Positions 26,601 to 39,415 of a DNA stretch of 64,000 nucleotides are shown here, piece after piece. The notes under the pieces were generated by a model that saw only the letters and a list, made by a program, of their open reading frames with translations, had not been told where the DNA came from and ran no database searches. Within the stretch, counting starts at the first letter, position 1, and each line of letters starts with the position of its first letter. This DNA is from Hippasteria phrygiana (lineage: Eukaryota > Echinodermata > Asteroidea > Valvatida > Goniasteridae). A program made the translations under genes and the position numbers. The stretch spans positions 868,001 to 932,000 of the forward strand of contig JAZGUH010000224.1 in assembly GCA_037893225.1 (NCBI GenBank), read 5' to 3'.

Positions 26601-28743
26601 GTAAAGCAAGTCCATACCCAAGGGAATTTGACATGCATGGAGCAATAAATAGACGGTAGCATGTACACAGATGTTGGCCGGAAAGAAAATAAACATTGCG
26701 AGGTTTGAATTTTCTCCACAAGTTTTAACTCTAGGAAGCCGCCGATGATTGCAACATGTAGCGCCAGATCTAAGCTATCCATACATGTCAAAATTACTGC
26801 ATTTGGTTGATATTTCATGCAATTATGAATGAATAAAGCAAGTCCATACCCCAGGGAATTTGACGTGCATGGAGCAATAAATAGACGGTAATATGCACAC
26901 AGATGTTGGCCGGAAAGAAAATAAACATTGCGAGGTTTGAATTTTCTCCACAAGTTTTAACTCTAGGAAGCCGCCGATGATTGCAACATGTAGCGCCAGA
27001 TCTAAGTTATCCATACATGTCAAAATTACTGTATTTGGTTGATATTTCATGCAATTATGAATGAGTAAAGCAAGTCCATACCCAAGGGAATTTGACATGC
27101 ATGGAGCAATAAATAGACGGTAGCATGTACACAGATGTTGGCCGGAAAGAAAATAAACATTGCGAGGTTTGAATTTTCTCCACAAGTTTTAACTCTAGGA
27201 AGCCGCCGATGATTGCAACATGTAGCGCCAGATCTAAGCTATCCATACATGTCAAAATTACTGTATTTGGTTGATATTTCATGCAATTATGAATGAGTAA
27301 AGCAAGTCCATACCCCAGGGAATTTGACATGCATGGAGCAATAAATAGACGGTAATATGTACACAGATGTTGGCCGGAAAGAAAATAAACATTGCGAGGT
27401 TTGAATTTTCTCCACAAGTTTTAACTCTAGGAAGCCGCCGATGATTGCAACATGTAGCGCCAGATCTAAGCTATCCATACATGTCAAAATTACTGTATTT
27501 GGTTGATATTTCATGCAATTATGAATGAGTAGAGCAAGTCCATACCCCAGGGAATTTGACAGTCATGGAGCAATAAATAGAAGGTAATATGCACACAGAT
27601 GTTGGCCGGAAAGAAAATAAACATTGCGAGGTTTGAATTTTCTCCACAAGTTTTAACTCTAGGAAGCCGCCGATGATTGCAACATGTAGCGCCAGATCTA
27701 AGCTATCCATACATGTCAAAATTACTGCATTTGGTTGATATTTCATGCAATTATGAATGAGTAAAGCAAGTCCATACCCCAGGGAATTTGACATGCATGG
27801 AGCAATAAATAGACGGTAATATGTACACAGATGTTGGCCGGAAAGAAAATAAACATTGCGAGGTTTGAATTTTCTCCACAAGTTTTAACTCTAAGAAGCC
27901 GCCGATGATTGCAACATGTAGCGCCAGATCTAAGCTATCCATACATGTCAAAATTACTGTATTTGGTTGATATTTCATGCAATTATGAATGAGTAAAGCA
28001 AGTCCATACCCAAGGGAATTTGACAGTCATGGAGCAATAAATAGAAGGTAATATGCACACAGATGTTGGCCGGAAAGAAAATAAACATTGCGAGGTTTGA
28101 ATTTTCTCCACAAGTTTTAACTCTAGGAAGCCGCCGATGATTGCAACATGTAGCGCCAGATCTAAGCTATCCATACATGTCAAAATTACTGTATTTGGTT
28201 TATATTTCATGCAATTATGAATGAGTAAAGCAAGTCCATACCCCAGGGAATTTGACATGCATGGAGCAATAAATAGACGGTAACATGTACACAGATGTTG
28301 GCCGGAAAGAAAATAAACATTGCGAGGTTTGAATTTTCTCCACAAGTTTTAACTCTAGGAAGCCGCCGATGATTGCAACATGTAGCGCCAGATCTAAGCT
28401 ATCCATACATGTCAAAATTACTGCATTTGGTTGATATTTCATGCAATTATGAATGAATAAAGCAAGTCCATACCCCAGGGAATTTGACGTGCATGGAGCA
28501 ATAAATAGACGGTAATATGCACACAGATGTTGGCCGGAAAGAAAATAAACATTGCGAGGTTTGAATTTTCTCCACAAGTTTTAACTCTAGGAAGCCGCCG
28601 ATGATTGCAACATGTAGCGCCAGATCTAAGTTATCCATACATGTCAAAATTACTGTATTTGGTTGATATTTCATGCAATTATGAATGAGTAAAGCAAGTC
28701 CATACCCAAGGGAATTTGACATGCATGGAGCAATAAATAGACG
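23640..28743. repeat. 11-unit higher-order repeat, two tandem copies of 2,552 bp
   Basis: Units 103-113 and 114-124 share the order 1-4-2-5-1-3-1-4c-1-2-5; the second copy starts at 26192. The mixed unit 4c (197 A with AGT at 210-212) occurs at the same place in both copies, near 25460 and 28012, and I saw this combination with 181 A nowhere else. The mixed unit therefore formed before the duplication. Two type 5 units per repeat make this the segment richest in that type. Confidence 0.9.
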
Positions 28744-31700
28744 GTAGCATGTACACAGATGTTGGCCGGAAAGAAAATAAACATTGCGAGGTTTGAATTT
28801 TCTCCACAAGTTTTAACTCTAGGAAGCCGCCGATGATTGCAACATGTAGCGCCAGATCTAAGCTATCCATACATGTCAAAATTACTGTATTTGGTTGATA
28901 TTTCATGCAATTATGAATGAGTAAAGCAAGTCCATACCCCAGGGAATTTGACATGCATGGAGCAATAAATAGACGGTAATATGTACACAGATGTTGGCCG
29001 GAAAGAAAATAAACATTGCGAGGTTTGAATTTTCTCCACAAGTTTTAACTCTAGGAAGCCGCCGATGATTGCAACATGTAGCGCCAGATCTAAGCTATCC
29101 ATACATGTCAAAATTACTGTATTTGGTTGATATTTCATGCAATTATGAATGAGTAGAGCAAGTCCATACCCCAGGGAATTTGACAGTCATGGAGCAATAA
29201 ATAGAAGGTAATATGCACACAGATGTTGGCCGGAAAGAAAATAAACATTGCGAGGTTTGAATTTTCTCCACAAGTTTTAACTCTAGGAAGCCGCCGATGA
29301 TTGCAACATGTAGCGCCAGATCTAAGCTATCCATACATGTCAAAATTACTGCATTTGGTTGATATTTCATGCAATTATGAATGAATAAAGCAAGTCCATA
29401 CCCCAGGGAATTTGACGTGCATGGAGCAATAAATAGACGGTAATATGCACACAGATGTTGGCCGGAAAGAAAATAAACATTGCGAGGTTTGAATTTTCTC
29501 CACAAGTTTTAACTCTAGGAAGCCGCCGATGATTGCAACATGTAGCGCCAGATCTAAGCTATCCATACATGTCAAAATTACTGTATTTGGTTGATATTTC
29601 ATGCAATTATGAATGAGTAGAGCAAGTCCATACCCAAGGGAATTTGACAGTCATGGAGCAATAAATAGAAGGTAATATGCACACAGATGTTGGCCGGAAA
29701 GAAAATAAACATTGCGAGGTTTGAATTTTCTCCACAAGTTTTAACTCTAGGAAGCCGCCGATGATTGCAACATGTAGCGCCAGATCTAAGCTATCCATAC
29801 ATGTCAAAATTACTGCATTTGGTTGATATTTCATGCAATTATGAATGAGTAAAGCAAGTCCATACCCCAGGGAATTTGACATGCATGGAGCAATAAATAG
29901 ACGGTAATATGTACACAGATGTTGGCCGGAAAGAAAATAAACATTGCGAGGTTTGAATTTTCTCCACAAGTTTTAACTCTAAGAAGCCGCCGATGATTGC
30001 AACATGTAGCGCCAGATCTAAGCTATCCATACATGTCAAAATTACTGTATTTGGTTTATATTTCATGCAATTATGAATGAGTAAAGCAAGTCCATACCCC
30101 AGGGAATTTGACATGCATGGAGCAATAAATAGACGGTAACATGTACACAGATGTTGGCCGGAAAGAAAATAAACATTGCGAGGTTTGAATTTTCTCCACA
30201 AGTTTTAACTCTAAGAAGCCGCCGATGATTGCAACATGTAGCGCCAGATCTAAGCTATCCATACATGTCAAAATTACTGTATTTGGTTTATATTTCATGC
30301 AATTATGAATGAGTAAAGCAAGTCCATACCCCAGGGAATTTGACATGCATGGAGCAATAAATAGACGGTAACATGTACACAGATGTTGGCCGGAAAGAAA
30401 ATAAACATTGCGAGGTTTGAATTTTCTCCACAAGTTTTAACTCTAGGAAGCCGCCGATGATTGCAACATGTAGCGCCAGATCTAAGCTATCCATACATGT
30501 CAAAATTACTGCATTTGGTTGATATTTCATGCAATTATGAATGAATAAAGCAAGTCCATACCCCAGGGAATTTGACGTGCATGGAGCAATAAATAGACGG
30601 TAATATGCACACAGATGTTGGCCGGAAAGAAAATAAACATTGCGAGGTTTGAATTTTCTCCACAAGTTTTAACTCTAGGAAGCCGCCGATGATTGCAACA
30701 TGTAGCGCCAGATCTAAGTTATCCATACATGTCAAAATTACTGTATTTGGTTGATATTTCATGCAATTATGAATGAGTAAAGCAAGTCCATACCCAAGGG
30801 AATTTGACATGCATGGAGCAATAAATAGACGGTAGCATGTACACAGATGTTGGCCGGAAAGAAAATAAACATTGCGAGGTTTGAATTTTCTCCACAAGTT
30901 TTAACTCTAGGAAGCCGCCGATGATTGCAACATGTAGCGCCAGATCTAAGCTATCCATACATGTCAAAATTACTGTATTTGGTTGATATTTCATGCAATT
31001 ATGAATGAGTAAAGCAAGTCCATACCCCAGGGAATTTGACATGCATGGAGCAATAAATAGACGGTAATATGTACACAGATGTTGGCCGGAAAGAAAATAA
31101 ACATTGCGAGGTTTGAATTTTCTCCACAAGTTTTAACTCTAGGAAGCCGCCGATGATTGCAACATGTAGCGCCAGATCTAAGCTATCCATACATGTCAAA
31201 ATTACTGTATTTGGTTTATATTTCATGCAATTATGAATGAATAAAGCAAGTCCATACCCCAGGGAATTTGACGTGCATGGAGCAATAAATAGACGGTAAT
31301 ATGCACACAGATGTTGGCCGGAAAGAAAATAAACATTGCGAGGTTTGAATTTTCTCCACAAGTTTTAACTCTAGGAAGCCGCCGATGATTGCAACATGTA
31401 GCGCCAGATCTAAGTTATCCATACATGTCAAAATTACTGTATTTGGTTGATATTTCATGCAATTATGAATGAGTAAAGCAAGTCCATACCCAAGGGAATT
31501 TGACATGCATGGAGCAATAAATAGACGGTAGCATGTACACAGATGTTGGCCGGAAAGAAAATAAACATTGCGAGGTTTGAATTTTCTCCACAAGTTTTAA
31601 CTCTAGGAAGCCGCCGATGATTGCAACATGTAGCGCCAGATCTAAGCTATCCATACATGTCAAAATTACTGTATTTGGTTGATATTTCATGCAATTATGA

Positions 31701-31991
31701 ATGAGTAAAGCAAGTCCATACCCCAGGGAATTTGACATGCATGGAGCAATAAATAGACGGTAATATGTACACAGATGTTGGCCGGAAAGAAAATAAACAT
31801 TGCGAGGTTTGAATTTTCTCCACAAGTTTTAACTCTAGGAAGCCGCCGATGATTGCAACATGTAGCGCCAGATCTAAGCTATCCATACATGTCAAAATTA
31901 CTGTATTTGGTTGATATTTCATGCAATTATGAATGAGTAGAGCAAGTCCATACCCCAGGGAATTTGACATGCATGGAGCAATAAATAGACG
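28744..31991. repeat. Mixed segment, units 125-138, with a 3-unit tandem duplication
   Basis: Order is 1-3-2-3d-1-1-1-2-5-1-2-5-1-3a. Units 132-134 and 135-137 are a tandem 2-5-1 pair (period 696 bp, 30368-31759), the shortest clear higher-order period in the window. Unit 128 (3d) is type 3 with 197 A. Unit 138 (3a) has 181 G but ATG at 210-212 and 231 C. Both look like products of exchange inside a unit. Confidence 0.82.
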
Positions 31992-34900
31992 GTAATATGT
32001 ACACAGATGTTGGCCGGAAAGAAAATAAACATTGCGAGGTTTGAATTTTCTCCACAAGTTTTAACTCTAAGAAGCCGCCGATGATTGCAACATGTAGCGC
32101 CAGATCTAAGCTATCCATACATGTCAAAATTACTGTATTTGGTTGATATTTCATGCAATTATGAATGAGTAAAGCAAGTCCATACCCAAGGGAATTTGAC
32201 ATGCATGGAGCAATAAATAGACGGTAGCATGTACACAGATGTTGGCCGGAAAGAAAATAAACATTGCGAGGTTTGAATTTTCTCCACAAGTTTTAACTCT
32301 AGGAAGCCGCCGATGATTGCAACATGTAGCGCCAGATCTAAGCTATCCATACATGTCAAAATTACTGCATTTGGTTGATATTTCATGCAATTATGAATGA
32401 ATAAAGCAAGTCCATACCCCAGGGAATTTGACGTGCATGGAGCAATAAATAGACGGTAATATGCACACAGATGTTGGCCGGAAAGAAAATAAACATTGCG
32501 AGGTTTGAATTTTCTCCACAAGTTTTAACTCTAGGAAGCCGCCGATGATTGCAACATGTAGCGCCAGATCTAAGTTATCCATACATGTCAAAATTACTGT
32601 ATTTGGTTGATATTTCATGCAATTATGAATGAGTAAAGCAAGTCCATACCCAAGGGAATTTGACATGCATGGAGCAATAAATAGACGGTAGCATGTACAC
32701 AGATGTTGGCCGGAAAGAAAATAAACATTGCGAGGTTTGAATTTTCTCCACAAGTTTTAACTCTAGGAAGCCGCCGATGATTGCAACATGTAGCGCCAGA
32801 TCTAAGCTATCCATACATGTCAAAATTGCTGTATTTGGTTGATATTTCATGCAATTATGAATGAGTAAAGCAAGTCCATACCCCAGGGAATTTGACATGC
32901 ATGGAGCAATAAATAGACGGTAATATGTACACAGATGTTGGCCGGAAAGAAAATAAACATTGCGAGGTTTGAATTTTCTCCACAAGTTTTAACTCTAGGA
33001 AGCCGCCGATGATTGCAACATGTAGCGCCAGATCTAAGCTATCCATACATGTCAAAATTACTGTATTTGGTTGATATTTCATGCAATTATGAATGAGTAG
33101 AGCAAGTCCATACCCCAGGGAATTTGACAGTCATGGAGCAATAAATAGAAGGTAATATGCACACAGATGTTGGCCGGAAAGAAAATAAACATTGCGAGGT
33201 TTGAATTTTCTCCACAAGTTTTAACTCTAGGAAGCCGCCGATGATTGCAACATGTAGCGCCAGATCTAAGCTATCCATACATGTCAAAATTACTGCATTT
33301 GGTTGATATTTCATGCAATTATGAATGAGTAAAGCAAGTCCATACCCCAGGGAATTTGACATGCATGGAGCAATAAATAGACGGTAATATGTACACAGAT
33401 GTTGGCCGGAAAGAAAATAAACATTGCGAGGTTTGAATTTTCTCCACAAGTTTTAACTCTAAGAAGCCGCCGATGATTGCAACATGTAGCGCCAGATCTA
33501 AGCTATCCATACATGTCAAAATTACTGTATTTGGTTGATATTTCATGCAATTATGAATGAGTAAAGCAAGTCCATACCCAAGGGAATTTGACATGCATGG
33601 AGCAATAAATAGACGGTAGCATGTACACAGATGTTGGCCGGAAAGAAAATAAACATTGCGAGGTTTGAATTTTCTCCACAAGTTTTAACTCTAGGAAGCC
33701 GCCGATGATTGCAACATGTAGCGCCAGATCTAAGCTATCCATACATGTCAAAATTACTGTATTTGGTTGATATTTCATGCAATTATGAATGAGTAAAGCA
33801 AGTCCATACCCCAGGGAATTTGACATGCATGGAGCAATAAATAGACGGTAATATGTACACAGATGTTGGCCGGAAAGAAAATAAACATTGCGAGGTTTGA
33901 ATTTTCTCCACAAGTTTTAACTCTAGGAAGCCGCCGATGATTGCAACATGTAGCGCCAGATCTAAGCTATCCATACATGTCAAAATTACTGTATTTGGTT
34001 GATATTTCATGCAATTATGAATGAGTAGAGCAAGTCCATACCCCAGGGAATTTGACAGTCATGGAGCAATAAATAGAAGGTAATATGCACACAGATGTTG
34101 GCCGGAAAGAAAATAAACATTGCGAGGTTTGAATTTTCTCCACAAGTTTTAACTCTAGGAAGCCGCCGATGATTGCAACATGTAGCGCCAGATCTAAGCT
34201 ATCCATACATGTCAAAATTACTGCATTTGGTTGATATTTCATGCAATTATGAATGAGTAAAGCAAGTCCATACCCCAGGGAATTTGACATGCATGGAGCA
34301 ATAAATAGACGGTAATATGTACACAGATGTTGGCCGGAAAGAAAATAAACATTGCGAGGTTTGAATTTTCTCCACAAGTTTTAACTCTAAGAAGCCGCCG
34401 ATGATTGCAACATGTAGCGCCAGATCTAAGCTATCCATACATGTCAAAATTACTGTATTTGGTTGATATTTCATGCAATTATGAATGAGTAAAGCAAGTC
34501 CATACCCAAGGGAATTTGACATGCATGGAGCAATAAATAGACGGTAGCATGTACACAGATGTTGGCCGGAAAGAAAATAAACATTGCGAGGTTTGAATTT
34601 TCTCCACAAGTTTTAACTCTAGGAAGCCGCCGATGATTGCAACATGTAGCGCCAGATCTAAGCTATCCATACATGTCAAAATTACTGCATTTGGTTGATA
34701 TTTCATGCAATTATGAATGAATAAAGCAAGTCCATACCCCAGGGAATTTGACGTGCATGGAGCAATAAATAGACGGTAATATGCACACAGATGTTGGCCG
34801 GAAAGAAAATAAACATTGCGAGGTTTGAATTTTCTCCACAAGTTTTAACTCTAGGAAGCCGCCGATGATTGCAACATGTAGCGCAAGAGCTAAGTTATCC

Positions 34901-36631
34901 ATACATGTCAAAATTACTGTATTTGGTTGATATTTCATGCAATTATGAATGAGTAAAGCAAGTCCATACCCAAGGGAATTTGACATGCATGGAGCAATAA
35001 ATAGACGGTAGCATGTACACAGATGTTGGCCCGAAAGAAAATAAACATTGCGAGGTTTGAATTTTCTCCACAAGTTTTAACTCTAGGAAGCCGCCGATGA
35101 TTGCAACATGTAGCGCCAGATCTAAGCTATCCATACATGTCAAAATTACTGTATTTGGTTGATATTTCATGCAATTATGAATGAGTAAAGCAAGTCCATA
35201 CCCCAGGGAATTTGACATGCATGGAGCAATAAATAGACGGTAATATGTACACAGATGTTGGCCGGAAAGAAAATAAACATTGCGAGGTTTGAATTTTCTC
35301 CACAAGTTTTAACTCTAGGAAGCCGCCGATGATTGCAACATGTAGCGCCAGATCTAAGCTATCCATACATGTCAAAATTACTGTATTTGGTTGATATTTC
35401 ATGCAATTATGAATGAGTAGAGCAAGTCCATACCCCAGGGAATTTGACAGTCATGGAGCAATAAATAGAAGGTAATATGCACACAGATGTTGGCCGGAAA
35501 GAAAATAAACATTGCGAGGTTTGAATTTTCTCCACAAGTTTTAACTCTAGGAAGCCGCCGATGATTGCAACATGTAGCGCCAGATCTAAGCTATCCATAC
35601 ATGTCAAAATTACTGCATTTGGTTGATATTTCATGCAATTATGAATGAGTAAAGCAAGTCCATACCCCAGGGAATTTGACATGCATGGAGCAATAAATAG
35701 ACGGTAATATGTACACAGATGTTGGCCGGAAAGAAAATAAACATTGCGAGGTTTGAATTTTCTCCACAAGTTTTAACTCTAAGAAGCCGCCGATGATTGC
35801 AACATGTAGCGCCAGATCTAAGCTATCCATACATGTCAAAATTACTGTATTTGGTTGATATTTCATGCAATTATGAATGAGTAAAGCAAGTCCATACCCA
35901 AGGGAATTTGACATGCATGGAGCAATAAATAGACGGTAGCATGTACACAGATGTTGGCCGGAAAGAAAATAAACATTGCGAGGTTTGAATTTTCTCCACA
36001 AGTTTTAACTCTAGGAAGCCGCCGATGATTGCAACATGTAGCGCCAGATCTAAGCTATCCATACATGTCAAAATTACTGTATTTGGTTGATATTTCATGC
36101 AATTATGAATGAGTAAAGCAAGTCCATACCCCAGGGAATTTGACATGCATGGAGCAATAAATAGACGGTAATATGTACACAGATGTTGGCCGGAAAGAAA
36201 ATAAACATTGCGAGGTTTGAATTTTCTCCACAAGTTTTAACTCTAGGAAGCCGCCGATGATTGCAACATGTAGCGCCAGATCTAAGCTATCCATACATGT
36301 CAAAATTACTGTATTTGGTTGATATTTCATGCAATTATGAATGAGTAGAGCAAGTCCATACCCCAGGGAATTTGACAGTCATGGAGCAATAAATAGAAGG
36401 TAATATGCACACAGATGTTGGCCGGAAAGAAAATAAACATTGCGAGGTTTGAATTTTCTCCACAAGTTTTAACTCTAGGAAGCCGCCGATGATTGCAACA
36501 TGTAGCGCCAGATCTAAGCTATCCATACATGTCAAAATTACTGCATTTGGTTGATATTTCATGCAATTATGAATGAGTAAAGCAAGTCCATACCCCAGGG
36601 AATTTGACATGCATGGAGCAATAAATAGACG
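31992..36631. repeat. 10-unit higher-order repeat, two tandem copies of 2,320 bp
   Basis: Units 139-148 and 149-158 share the order 4-2-5-1-3-1-4-1-3-1; the second copy starts at 34312. A nested 4-unit period (928 bp) is visible in each copy, as 1-3-1-4 is followed by 1-3-1. Private changes since duplication include one near 32828 ('aaattgctg'), loss of the BglII site near 34885-34890, and 'ggcccga' near 35031. This pattern is unlike the 2,309-bp 10-unit repeat at the start of the window. Confidence 0.9.
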
Positions 36632-39415
36632 GTAATATGTACACAGATGTTGGCCGGAAAGAAAATAAACATTGCGAGGTTTGAATTTTCTCCACAAGTT
36701 TTAACTCTAAGAAGCCGCCGATGATTGCAACATGTAGCGCCAGATCTAAGCTATCCATACATGTCAAAATTACTGTATTTGGTTTATATTTCATGCAATT
36801 ATGAATGAGTAAAGCAAGTCCATACCCCAGGGAATTTGACATGCATGGAGCAATAAATAGACTGTAACATGTACACAGATGTTGGCCGGAAAGAAAATAC
36901 ACATTGCGAGGTTTGAATTTTCTCCACAAGTTTTAACTCTAGGAAGCCGCCGATGATTGCAACATGTAGCGCCAGATCTAAGCTATCCATACATGTCAAA
37001 ATTACTGCATTTGGTTGATATTTCATGCAATTATGAATGAGTAAAGCAAGTCCATACCCAAGGGAATTTGACATGCATGGAGCAATAAATAGACGGTAAC
37101 ATGTACACAGATGTTGGCCGGAAAGAAAATAAACATTGCGAGGTTTGAATTTTCTCCACAAGTTTTAACTCTAAGAAGCCGCCGATGATTGCAACATGTA
37201 GCGCCAGATCTAAGCTATCCATACATGTCAAAATTACTGTATTTGGTTTATATTTCATGCAATTATGAATGAGTAAAGCAAGTCCATACCCCAGGGAATT
37301 TGACATGCATGGAGCAATAAATAGACGGTAACATGTACACAGATGTTGGCCGGAAAGAAAATAAACATTGCGAGGTTTGAATTTTCTCCACAAGTTTTAA
37401 CTCTAGGAAGCCGCCGATGATTGCAACATGTAGCGCCAGATCTAAGCTATCCATACATGTCAAAATTACTGCATTTGGTTGATATTTCATGCAATTATGA
37501 ATGAATAAAGCAAGTCCATACCCCAGGGAATTTGACGTGCATGGAGCAATAAATAGACGGTAATATGCACACAGATGTTGGCCGGAAAGAAAATAAACAT
37601 TGCGAGGTTTGAATTTTCTCCACAAGTTTTAACTCTAGGAAGCCGCCGATGATTGCAACATGTAGCGCCAGATCTAAGTTATCCATACATGTCAAAATTA
37701 CTGTATTTGGTTGATATTTCATGCAATTATGAATGAGTAAAGCAAGTCCATACCCAAGGGAATTTGACATGCATGGAGCAATAAATAGACGGTAGCATGT
37801 ACACAGATGTTGGCCGGAAAGAAAATAAACATTGCGAGGTTTGAATTTTCTCCACAAGTTTTAACTCTAGGAAGCCGCCGATGATTGCAACATGTAGCGC
37901 CAGATCTAAGCTATCCATACATGTCAAAATTACTGTATTTGGTTGATATTTCATGCAATTATGAATGAGTAAAGCAAGTCCATACCCCAGGGAATTTGAC
38001 ATGCATGGAGCAATAAATAGACGGTAATATGTACACAGATGTTGGCCGGAAAGAAAATAAACATTGCGAGGTTTGAATTTTCTCCACAAGTTTTAACTCT
38101 AAGAAGCCGCCGATGATTGCAACATGTAGCGCCAGATCTAAGCTATCCATACATGTCAAAATTACTGTATTTGGTTTATATTTCATGCAATTATGAATGA
38201 GTAAAGCAAGTCCATACCCCAGGGAATTTGACATGCATGGAGCAATAAATAGACGGTAACATGTACACAGATGTTGGCCGGAAAGAAAATAAACATTGCG
38301 AGGTTTGAATTTTCTCCACAAGTTTTAACTCTAGGAAGCCGCCGATGATTGCAACATGTAGCGCCAGATCTAAGCTATCCATACATGTCAAAATTACTGC
38401 ATTTGGTTGATATTTCATGCAATTATGAATGAGTAAAGCAAGTCCATACCCAAGGGAATTTGACATGCATGGAGCAATAAATAGACGGTAACATGTACAC
38501 AGATGTTGGCCGGAAAGAAAATAAACATTGCGAGGTTTGAATTTTCTCCACAAGTTTTAACTCTAGGAAGCCGCCGATGATTGCAACATGTAGCGCCAGA
38601 TCTAAGCTATCCATACATGTCAAAATTACTGCATTTGGTTGATATTTCATGCAATTATGAATGAGTAAAGCAAGTCCATACCCCAGGGAATTTGACATGC
38701 ATGGAGCAATAAATAGACGGTAATATGTACACAGATGTTGGCCGGAAAGAAAATAAACATTGCGAGGTTTGAATTTTCTCCACAAGTTTTAACTCTAAGA
38801 AGCCGCCGATGATTGCAACATGTAGCGCCAGATCTAAGCTATCCATACATGTCAAAATTACTGTATTTGGTTTATATTTCATGCAATTATGAATGAGTAA
38901 AGCAAGTCCATACCCCAGGGAATTTGACATGCATGGAGCAATAAATAGACGGTAACATGTACACAGATGTTGGCCGGAAAGAAAATAAACATTGCGAGGT
39001 TTGAATTTTCTCCACAAGTTTTAACTCTAGGAAGCCGCCGATGATTGCAACATGTAGCGCCAGATCTAAGCTATCCATACATGTCAAAATTACTGTATTT
39101 GGTTGATATTTCATGCAATTATGAATGAGTAAAGCAAGTCCATACCCAAGGGAATTTGACATGCATGGAGCAATAAATAGACGGTAATATGCACACAGAT
39201 GTTGGCCGGAAAGAAAATAAACATTGCGAGGTTTGAATTTTCTCCACAAGTTTTAACTCTAGGAAGCCGCCGATGATTGCAACATGTAGCGCCAGATCTA
39301 AGCTATCCATACATGTCAAAATTACTGTATTTGGTTGATATTTCATGCAATTATGAATGAGTAGAGCAAGTCCATACCCCAGGGAATTTGACAGTCATGG
39401 AGCAATAAATAGAAG
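36632..39415. repeat. Mixed segment, units 159-170
   Basis: Order is 1-4-1-2-5-1-1-4-1-1-4-3. Units 164-166 and 167-169 both read 1-1-4 but differ at other sites. The boundary of units 159 and 160 carries two linked private markers, G to T at 36863 and A to C at 36900. They reappear at 53537/53574 and 63039/63076, which ties this segment to two distant copies. Confidence 0.82.
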
